Origin: Thinopyrum elongatum
Lineage: Eukaryota; Streptophyta; Magnoliopsida; Poales; Poaceae
Reading direction: 5' to 3'
DNA length: 64,000 nt
Assembly: GCA_011799875.1 (NCBI GenBank)
Contig: CM022300.1
Coordinates: 170,207,837 to 170,271,836, forward strand
Shown: positions 33,804 to 43,691 of the stretch, piece by piece
Numbering within the stretch: the stretch's first letter is position 1
Layout: every line of letters begins with the position of its first letter
Program-made: the position numbers and the translations under genes
Notes under the pieces: generated by a model
Told to the model about the DNA's origin: nothing
The model's database searches: none
What the model saw: the letters and a program-made list of their open reading frames with translations, nothing else

Positions 33804-34469
33804 TGTGACGCCCGGCTCAATCGTGCACTAATCATACATGCAAATGTACACGATCAAGCCTAAGGACTCACGGGAAGATATCACAACACAACTCTAAAAC
33901 ATAAATAAAGTCATACAAGCTTTATATTACAAGCCAGGGGCCTCGAGGGATCGAATACATAAGCTCGCATACAAGCGTCAGCGGAAGCATCAGATATCTG
34001 AGTACAGATATAAAAGAAAAACAGAAAGGCCTTTAGAAAGGGGGGGGGGGCAAAATAAAACACTACGATCGAAAGGCGCAGGCCTCCTGTTTGGGACCCT
34101 CCGATCCTACTCCTGGCCGGCGGCCAACTCGTAGAAGTATCCACCCTCGGGGTAGTAGTAGCGATCGTCGGCGGGGGCAGCTGTATCCAGGGCTCCGTCA
34201 TCTGGTTGCAACAAACGGATATTGGGGAAAAAGAAAGCAAAGCAACCGTGAGTACTCATCCGAAGTACTCAGCAAGCAAGGATCTACACTACATATGCAA
34301 CATTATCAAGGGGAGGCTATATATGTGGACTGGGCTGCAGAAATGCCAGAATAGAGGGGAAAACCTAGTCCTACCAAAGACTAGCATCTTCAGTGGTCTT
34401 GCAGCATTAGAAGAGTGTAGAATAGTACAACATACAGTAGTAGTATCATTAAGTCTCAAACTCACCCAG

Positions 34470-34578
34470 AGATCCTTTCTCGACTCCCTGCGAGAAAGCA
34501 ATCCCAGAGCCATACAGTCATCAACCTCGTCCTGAGATCCCTTCTCGACTCCCTGCGAGAAGCAATCCCAGAGCCATA
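34470..34578. repeat. direct repeat pair in S2
   Basis: About 45 bases containing CTCGACTCCCTGCGAGAA and CAATCCCAGAGCCATA occur at 34470-34514 and again at 34535-34578 with two differences. CTCG..CGAG within each copy can pair. Confidence 0.8.
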
Positions 34579-36338
34579 GTATCCATATCTCATCTCATTA
34601 ATATGTTCTAGTTGTATTGATCGGGATACCACTCCGAGTGTCCTTTACCGTAGGACCGGCTATCGATAGTAGTTTTCTTCCCTGCAGGGGTGCACCAACT
34701 TACCCACCACGCTCGCTTAACTCCGGCCGTACACACTTTTTGGGTCATGTCCGGCCTCGGCCAAATGATACACCGCAACCCTACCTACAGCTCAGCAGAT
34801 AGGTCCCCGTCGGTCTACATCCTAAGCGCAAGGGGGTCTTGGCCATCGCCCCTCGCCCTCTGGGTCGTTGCATGCCGGGCGAACCAGGCTCCACCCCTCT
34901 GGATGGTGCCGGCCTAGCCCGGCCGCCAGGCTGAACTAGACGTCTGACAGAGCTTTCGGCTGATGCTACGGTGCAGAACGCCCATACTATGCCCACGTGA
35001 TGGTTAGTGCTATCAGGCCAGAGGCCCTCTCGGATCAAATATCCAAATCGTTAGCGGACTAGGGGCTTGCGGTAATGAGCAGAGACTCACGATCGATGTG
35101 ACCCCGTCGCCCCATCTCGAGGACTTGCGGCAAGGGCCAAGAATGCCTGGCCACGCCTCGTATTCATCACTCAGGCACCATCCAGGCAACCCGTCTTCAC
35201 ATCGCACGCGGGTACCCCTCAGGGTCGACCCGCCTTTCCAAGTAACAATAGTACAGTCCAATTATCCGTGTGTTCATAACATCAGGGGAATCCGAGGTAT
35301 CACCCTCGTTGGATTCCTACTTGATGTATCCGTCAAGGTGAACTCGGAGGAATCACCCTCGCTGGGTTCACACTTGAGGTGTTGTACGACGGCGTCGTTA
35401 TCGGAAGCGGTGAAGGAGGAATCACCTTCGATGACCACGACCGAATAGCTACTCTACAGAGTTAACATCAGAAGTGCTACAAGAGGTTTCACCCTCGGCA
35501 CTCGATAGTAATGCTGCAGTGTCGTTACAACTAAGGGGGGTGACGTGCGGTGCCGGGCCTGGTCTTCAATCCCGTTGATCGGGTCTTCTGATAATCCAGT
35601 GGGGCAATCGGGATAAGTGGGGTCACTGATAGGTCTCTACCCAGCCTATACTAGACAGTTTAGGATAAGCAGGTAAGGTTTCGATAGTAGGTTACAATAA
35701 ACAGGCTATGCATCAGAATAGGTAAAGCAGTAGCAGCAGCAATTCTAATGCAAGCATGAGAGAGGAAGTATAGGCGATATCGGTATGCTCAAAAGGGGGG
35801 TGTTTGCCTGGTTGCTCGGCGGCAAAGGCAAGGTCGTCAACGGTGGCGTCGGGCTCCGGAGCTGCGTCGGTACTGGGAAGTGCGTCGGGGTCTAACGAGA
35901 GAGAAGAGGGGGAGGAAACAGTATAAATACACAGCAAACATGAGCAACACAAAAGTACGACATGACAATATGCAGTGTCGCGTGTGTCCTAACATATGGT
36001 TTCATGTCACCAAGGAAGGGGGAATCCATCCGAGAATGTTTTCCCGGTTCCGGACATTTGTCAGACGGATGACCGGAGGGGAACGGTTCCATGTTCGGAT
36101 AGTTAGGGACGTGTGACGGACGAACGGACCGCGGGTTCGGATTCGTCTCGAAATTCTGAGCAACTTTCATGTACAAAGTTTTTTGATCTGAGCTACGGAT
36201 TATTTTATATGATTTTCTGAACTTTAAATGATTTCCTGGAATTATTTAAATTCGAAATAAAAACAGAACACTTTTGTCACCTAGTACTACTCTAGCCAGA
36301 GTCTATTACTTGTGGGGACAGAGGGGTGCTGACTCAGC

Positions 36339-36368
36339 AGTCAACAGTCAAAGTGTTGACTGTTGACT
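36339..36368. repeat. perfect inverted repeat with W-box cores in S2
   Basis: Arms AGTCAACAGTCAA (36339-36351) and TTGACTGTTGACT (36356-36368) pair perfectly around the spacer AGTG. They contain four TTGAC/GTCAA cores, the core of plant WRKY binding sites. A fifth core follows at 36369-36373. Confidence 0.85.
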
Positions 36369-38183
36369 AGTCAAAACTGGGCAATGGGGCCCAAGTGTCA
36401 TAGGGACATAATTTTGTCACAGTTTTATTAGTTTATATATTTAGAGAGGGGTCCACCAGTCAGTGTCACAGGGGTATTGATTGAGTCTAATTAAACTAGG
36501 CCTAATGGCCTTGGGCCCACGGGTCAGTGGGGGTTAGTGGGGAGGGTTAGCCCAAAAGGCAGTGGCAGAGGCCACGGCTGGGCGTGCTCGCGCGACCACG
36601 GCAGGGGCAACGGACGCGGCCTGGCCGGCAGCGGCGGCGGCCAGCGGCGGCTGGGGCGGGCGCCGGGGATGGTGGCCGGAGGCGGCGCGGAAGAGGAGTC
36701 TAGAGGCGGGGCAACGGAGCGGGGGCGCGCGGGCGAGGCGCCGCGGGGCTGGCCGGGCGCGGCTGTCAGCGGGCGACGGCGGGCGGCGGAGCCGAGCGCG
36801 GGGGTGGCGGGCGCGTTCGCCAGGAGGGGCCAGCAGAAGCGGGAGCGGCGTCGCGCGCTCGTAGTCAACGCGTGCTGACGAAGGCGGGTGGCAGGGTGGC
36901 CAGGAGCGCTAGCAGGCGGCGGCAGCAGCATGTAGCAGAAGAAGCAGTGAGCAGCAGCAGTGGTGAAGCAGCAGTGACGCAAGTAGGGGTGAGGCTACGG
37001 GCGCGCGGGTGGATGCGGCTGTGCGGTGTGGCTCGGGCACGGGCATGGCGAGGGGCTGGCCCGGGGCGGCCAAGGCGCGGAGGGAGAGCAGCAGGCGGAG
37101 GGGAGCATGCGCGGGGAGCGGTGCTCTGGGCGAGGCTATGGGGGTTCGCGGGCACGACGGGCGCGAGGCGACAGCGGCACTACGGCGATGGATCGAGGAC
37201 GAATACAGGGGGATGGGGAGAGGAGCTCACATTCATGGTGCAGGGAGGGTTAGTGAATCGAAGACGGCGTCCGCTGGAGCCCGAGGTGGAAGAAGGCTTC
37301 GATGGTGGCATTGGGGCGCGATGAAGATCGAAGAACGGCCCTCGGTGGATGAGGACGAGGAAGGCGCACCGGTGGGGCAACCTCGTGGAGCTTGGGGAGC
37401 ATGGTGGCCGGGGAATCGATGAAGGCGGCGGCGACGGTTGCGTACGGGTGCCTCTCCAGATCGGGGAGGAGAGCGAGGGGGAGAAGGGGATAAGCTAGGG
37501 TTCGGGTGAGAGGGAGAGAGCGCTCTTATATCCTCCCAGGCGAGCCCTGGGCCTCGGTGTCGATCGCAGAAGAGGGGGGGGGCCAGTGCGGGCGCGCGTG
37601 TGAGGGCGACAGCGCGCGAGGGGGGGCAGTAGGTAGGGGATGACCGCGGTGGGCTGGGCCTGGCTGTTTGACTAGAGCCCAGCCACAACGGGCTTTTTTT
37701 TCCTTTTCTTTCTTTTCTCTTTTGCTTTTCTGTTTTATTTTCTTTTTAGTTTCTGTTTTGCAAAATGTGTGGCACCCAAATGAATTTTGTAAAATATATG
37801 ACCTGGTCCATAAATCACAGTGCAACATACCCTATCACCAAAAATTAGTTTGGGGTATTTATCATTTCATATTTATTTTATATTTATTAATAGGTTATTA
37901 AATATTGTTTTTAGCCACTGTTTCACGATGTTTAAGCCACTTATCCAATTTCAATAAGGTTGGTTACAATTTTATCATTGCCTCCAAATTATTTGCTATT
38001 TAATGAACATTTTAGTTTTTGGATTTGAACAACTTTTATTTGCACTTTCATTTTGAATTTCCATTTGAATTTGAATTTGAAAAGGGATATGATCCAAACG
38101 ATGTTTAGGCACTGTTGATCATGATGACATGGCATTATCAAAAGGGGATTACTGTGGCTAACCACTGGGGGTGTTACAGCTAG

Positions 38184-38754
38184 TATGAATTCTTTGAATA
38201 TCCATGACGCTAATGATATGCAAAGCCATAAGCTTGGGGATGCGATATTTGATGAAGATGATATTTTTAGTCCTCCAAGTTTTGATGAGAAAATTTGTTA
38301 TGATGATTCCATGGCTCTTATTTATGATGATTATATTGATTAAAGTGGGCTTGGACGAGTGTCAACTCTGGATAATAATGATCTCACTATTTTGGAGAGT
38401 GTTGAATCTTATTATAATAATTATGAAAGTGGATTTGGAGAGGTCATGACTTTATTTAATGATGAATCCACTATTTTGGAAGAGGTTTCAATTGATTTTG
38501 ATAACAAAGTTGCTATCTATGATGATTATGGTGATGACATGTATGCTATAAAGGATAATGATAACCATGAAACTTGTCATCATGATATTAATTTTCAATT
38601 TTATTATGTCAATGAAGTATCTCATGATAGCTATTTTGTTGAGTTTGCTCCAACTATTACGAATGAGAATAAATTTGCTTATGTGGAGAGTAATAAAATT
38701 TCTATGCTTATGGATCATGAAAAGAATGCCTTATGTGATAGCTATATTGTTTAA
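38184..38754 (+). pseudogene. ORFx of E3, main piece
   Basis: Continuation of the E3 ORFx after S2. HKLGDAIFD is near the start. A TAA is at 38341-38343, then SGLGRVSTL...LTILES, then a second copy of the motif SGFGEVMTL...STILEE, then ALCDSYIV at TAA 38752-38754. In E2 the equivalent of that last stop is a Glu codon. The frame continues past it with sequence similar to E2 (DAT/DPA, NYY) to another stop at 38786. It is acidic and Asn-rich, with no known domain. The double SG(F/L)G motif suggests internal duplication. Confidence 0.6.
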
Positions 38755-41700
38755 TTCATTCATGATGCTACTGAAAATTATTATTAGAGAGGAACATATG
38801 CTTTTACATATATCAATAATATCAAGTTTCCGCTCTTTATGTTGAAGGTTTTGATGTCATGCTTGTTTTACCTTCCTATGCTAGTTGATTCTTGTTCCCA
38901 TAAATTGTTAGCTCACAAAATCCCTATGCATAAGAAGTGTGTTAGGCTTAAATGTGCTAGTCATATGATTCATGATGCTCCCGTTATGTTTCAATTCTTA
39001 TCTTTTATGTGAGCATCATTGAAATCATCATGCCTAGCTAAAAAGGTATTAAAGAAAAGCGCTTGTTGGGAGACAACCCAATATTTACGCCTACTGTTTT
39101 TGTGTGTTAACATGATTAACCTACTTTAGTAATCATTTTTTATAGCTTTTTTTCAATAAAGTGCCAAGTAAATCCTTTAGGATGATGTTGGATGATAGTT
39201 GAATTGATTCTGTTAAAAAACAGAAGGTTTTGCGTCCAGTAACAGAACTATCAAAAATTACTGCAACGTGGAAAACTTCTTAATTTTTTACACACAATTG
39301 ATATACAAATCTCTTACGTTGTACTAATTTTTCAGAATTTTTGGAGTTACAGAATTATAGTCATTATTTAGATCTTTACAGACTGTTCTGTTTTTGACAG
39401 ATTCTGTTTGTAATGCATAGTTTGCTTATTTTATGGTTTCTATGGCTTATATTGCATAATAAAAATTGTGGAAATTATATAGTATAATAGGCATTATGTG
39501 GAAACAATTATGAATCTTATCTTTGATAGTACCAAGTGAACGATTTGTTTTACTATACTAACACATCTCACGAAGTTCCGTTAAGTTTGCGTGATTGAAG
39601 TTTTCAAATTTTGGGTGAGATATCAATATGAGGAGAATAAGGAGTGACAATACCCTAAGATTGGGGATTCCCAAGGCGCCTCAAGATAATATTCAAGGAA
39701 GATCCAAGCAACTAAGCTTGGGGATGCCCCACAAGGCATCCCCTCTTTCGTCTCCAATATTATCGGTAACCTTAGTTGGGGCTATATTTTTATTCGCCAC
39801 ATGATATGTGTTTTTCTTGGCGCATCATTTTATTTTATTAGGATTTTCTTTCTGTTATTTAGAATAATGTTTTGCATCTTTTATTTCAATAAAAGTGTCA
39901 AGGATAGCCTTTACCATGCTTATTTTGCAAGTCAATATGTTGCTGTTGGAAAACAGAAAGTTTGTTGGTATGTTTTAAATATTTGTGAAAAGTCAGAACA
40001 TGATAAAATCATGAAATTTTTACACGATGAGGTATAATAAATTTTATACAGTGTGGTAATTTTTCAGAATTATTGGAGTTAGGGAAGTATGAATATTATT
40101 GCACTCTTTACAGACTGTCCTGTTTAGATAGATTGTTGTTATGTTTATATTGTTTGCATATGTTTGCTTGTTTAATGATTCTATTTGAGGATAGGAGTAT
40201 TAAATATGCTGAGGCATTTAGTATGCAATGTTAAATAATAATTTTAGTTATTTACTACAGTAGAGAATGATAACGTTATTCCATTGATTTATATTAATTT
40301 ATCTCACGAGTTCTTGTTAAGTTTTGTGTGGATGAAGTTTTTAAGATTTAGGGAAACCATGATATAAAATGAATTAAGGAGACACAAAAGCTCAAAATTG
40401 GGGATGCCCAAGGCATTCCAAGATAACATTTTAAGAAGTCTCAAGTATCTAAGCTTGGGGATGTCCAGTAGGCATCCCACCTTTCTTCATCAACAATTAT
40501 CGGTTAGTATCGGTTGAGCCTAAGTTCTTGCTTCTTCACATGATATGTGCTATTCTTGGAATGTCATTTTATTCTATTTTCTTTTCAGTTTCAATAAGAT
40601 ACTTAAGATTTGAAAGTTTTTAAATGAGAGAGAATCCTCAAATAGCTACCCATTTACTTAACTACTCGCTTGATCTTCACTTATATCTTTTTGGAGAAGT
40701 TTACTCTTGTGCTTCACTTATATCCTATGAGTAAATTGTTGAATGAATTGAATATCATGAAGTTGAAATTATATGTTCATATCATCCCTAGTAGTAGCTT
40801 CACATTGGGTTTAGAAAGTGAAATCTATTGAAGCTTGACAATCACAATATTGGTCACACAAGCAATTCATGAATGATTAGTATAAGGAAGAGAACTTTCA
40901 CATACAAATATATTATCTTGGACATCTTCTATGATTGTGAATACCCATTAATTATTGTCAAACTTGAGCAAATTAGTTCAAGTTGGACAAGGAAGACAAC
41001 ATAATGGGTTATGGTTGTGTATATTTGCATGGAAGTTATATTGTTATGGATTCTCCAACATGTGGTGTTTGCTTAGGATCTTTTGCTAGCAAAAAATTCG
41101 TACTAAGTAGAGATACTGCTTGTGCATCCAAAAACCCTTAAACCCAGTTTCTTGACATGAGTGTCCACCATACCTACCTATGGATTGAATAATATCCTTC
41201 TAGTAAGTTGTCATCGGTGAATAAAGCAATAAAATTTGCTCCTAAATATGTTTGATCTTTTATTGTAAGTGAAAATAAGCGTTGTACAAACTTATGATGG
41301 CAAAGTAATAAAAGCGATGGACTGCATAATAAAGGTTTCTATCATTAGGGGCAATATAACGTGACGTTCCTTTGTATTAAGAGATTGTGAATCCAAAAAT
41401 AAAAAGCGCATGACAACATGTGCTTCCCTCTGCGAAGGGCCTATCTTTTACTTTTCAGTATTTAGTTTTATGCAAGAGTCAATAGTATGCATTCTCATTT
41501 CAACCTAAATTATTCGCTAGTTGGCAAGCATAATGTGGTGGGGAAAGATCTAGGCACATATGGCCAGTCGAATATATTTCATCATCATTTAATATTGTTG
41601 ACAATTATCTCTTTGATAAATGAGTTGGGAGGCGAAACATTAAGCCCATATCTTTCTCTGTGTTTGATGGATGCCATTTCTACTAAAAATATGCTTTGAG

Positions 41701-42015
41701 TACTAGCAATCATAGAAGACTATATGATGATTGAGTATGTGGAGCTCTTACTTAGACTTTGTTGAGAATAAGTTGAATTGCAATTGCGTAGTGACTAAGA
41801 ACATAGGTTGTTAAGTTTCAAGAAAAGGCATTGTTTGAAACATAACATGTGGATTGATTACTTTATCATGATGAGTTTCATGAGAAAGAGTTGCTGTTAT
41901 AATGCTAGGAAAAGTGATTGAAATTATCATTGACCAAACTTATGCACGATGCTAGCATTAACACTTCATAAATTATTTCTTTTATCATTTACCTACTCGG
42001 GGATGACCAGGAATT
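38755..42015 (+). other. E3 non-coding 3' tail with duplicated module
   Basis: Post-ORF stem TTGGG...CCCAA near 39066-39083. A module of about 735 bases is tandemly duplicated between about 39190 and 40660. Paired landmarks are TTTTTCAGAAT near 39330 and 40052, ATCTCACGA near 39567 and 40301, and hairpin 2 at 39720-39743 and 40457-40478. CTTCACTTATAT motifs occur near 40680 and 40715. No gene is supported; 39801-40037 and 41487-41699 are unremarkable AT-rich frames. Confidence 0.7.
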
Positions 42016-42029
42016 AAGCTTGGGGATGC
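42016..42029 (+). promoter_or_regulatory. polypurine tract of E3
   Basis: AAGCTTGGGGATGC directly before the 3' LTR. The identical 14-mer also occurs at 38230-38243 (inside ORFx) and 39714-39727. Confidence 0.88.
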
Positions 42030-43686
42030 GGATACATCTCCAATGTATCTACAATTTATGAAGTATTCATGCCATGTTTACAACAATTTTATAAGGTTTG
42101 GGTGCAATTTTATATGATTTAAATGAAACTAACCTGGACTGACCTTGTTTTTAGCAGAACTACCATGAAGTTGTTTTTGTGCGGAAATCAAAGTTCTCCG
42201 AATGCAGCAAAACTTTTTGACAGTTTTTTTGAAGAAAAGAGGCACTAGAAGCTTCGTGGGAGGGCCAGAAGAGCCACGAGGTGGCCACTACCCACCTGGC
42301 CGCGCCATCCCCCTCTAGCGTGTGCTGGTGGGTAGTGGGCCCCTCGAAGCCCATCTCAGCGTGAGACCAACGCCAAAGAATCCTATAAATATAGAAACCC
42401 CCAGAAATAACCCTAGATCGAAAGTTCCATAGCCGCAAGCTTCTGTAGCCACAAAAAACCAATCTGGACCCTGTTTCGGCACCCTGCCAGAGGGGGAAGT
42501 CATCACCGGATGCTATCTTCATCATCCCGACGGCCACCATGATGAGGAGGGAGTAGTCCACCCTCAGGGCTGAGGGTTTGTACTAGTAGCTATGTGTTTG
42601 ATCTCTCTCAGTCTATTGTGTTCTTGATTTGGCATGATCTTGATGTATCGCGAGCTTTGTTAATATTGTTGGATCATATGGTGTTTTCCCCTCTCTATCT
42701 TGTTGTGATGAATTGAGTTCTACCTTTGAGATTTCACTTTTATCGGATTGAATACTTTGTTAGATTTGAGAACACTTGATGTATGTCTTGCTATGAATAC
42801 CCGTGGTGACAATGGGGTATCATATTGATTCACCTGATGTATATTTTGGCACTCAACTCGCGGATTCCCGAGGTGACATTGGGGTAATCTATGCATAGGG
42901 GTTGATGCATGTTTTCGTCTTTGTTTCTCCGGTAGAAATCTTGGGGCACTCTTTGATGTTCTTTGTGTTGGATTGAGTATTATGAATCTGAAGTTGTTTG
43001 ATGCATATCGTATAATCAACTCACGGATACTCATCGTGACAATGGAGTATCTAGGTGACATTAGAGTTGGTTGATGTGTATCATATGGTGTTATTTTAGT
43101 ACAAACTCTTGGGTTGTTTGTGACACTTATAGGAATAGCTCGATAGATCGATCGGAAAGGATAACTTTGAGGTGGTTTCATACCCTACAAACAATTTCGT
43201 CTTATGTTCTCCGCTAGATAAGAAGTTTGGAGTGATTCTTTACCGCACATTGAGGGATTGCCATATGATCCAATTATGTTAGCATTGTTGAGAGATTGCA
43301 CTAGCGAAATTATGAAACCTAGGCCTTGTTTCCAAGCATTGCAATACCGTTTGTGCTCACTTTTGTTACTTGCTACCTTGCTGTTTTTTATTATTCCTAT
43401 TACAAAATCCTATATCTACTATCCATATTACACTTGTATCACCATCTCTTCGCCGAACTAGTGCACCTATACAATTTACCATCGTATTTGGTGTGTTGGG
43501 GACACAAGAGACTCTTTGTTATTTGGTTGCAGGGTTGTTTCAGAGAGACCATCTTCATCCCACGCCTCCCACGGATTGATAAACCTTAGGTCATCCACTT
43601 GAGGGAAAATTGCTACTGTCCTACGAAACTCTACGCTTAGGGGACCAACACGAGTCTACAAGAATAAAGTTGTGTAGTAGACATCA
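42030..43686 (+). mobile_element. 3' LTR of E3
   Basis: Begins GGATACATCTCC (expected TG mutated to GG) and ends GTAGTAGACATCA, followed by ATGAC. Length 1657 against 1653 for the 5' LTR. TATA box TATAAATA at 42384-42391. Confidence 0.92.
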
Positions 43687-43691
43687 ATGAC

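Larger units (their letters stand above)
33804..38178 (-). mobile_element. S2: long solo-LTR-like insertion in E3
   Basis: A 4375-base unit flanked by GCTAG (33799-33803 and 38179-38183). On the minus strand it begins TGTAACACCCCCAGTGG and ends GGGCGTCACA, the same terminal style as S1. An AT-rich first 500 bases, a TATA-like ATATAA at 37526-37532 and a very GC-rich leader (37640-36540) follow. No primer-binding site, gag or pol is seen. GC-rich overlapping frames on both strands at 36524-37422 have no recognisable domain and are probably composition artefacts. It may be a solo LTR or a non-autonomous long unit. Confidence 0.72.
31873..43686 (+). mobile_element. E3: non-autonomous gypsy element
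   Basis: Complete plus-strand element flanked by ATGAC (31868-31872 and 43687-43691). 5' LTR 31873-33525, 3' LTR 42030-43686, primer-binding site 33536-33553, polypurine tract 42016-42029. Without the nested S2 it is about 7.4 kb. It has no gag, protease or pol. It carries a broken ORFx and a long conserved tail. By eye, about 17 differences occur in the first 145 aligned LTR bases, so it looks older than E2. Confidence 0.93.

Noticed and set aside
34091..35448. Several 60-116 codon frames in S2
   Set aside because: They overlap direct repeats and GC-rich stretches on both strands; no start context, domain or conservation can be seen.
36524..37422. Long overlapping GC-rich frames on both strands in S2
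   Set aside because: Frames on all strands are Ala/Arg/Gly/Pro-rich, overlap and show no domain; this is expected from a stop-poor GC-rich leader.
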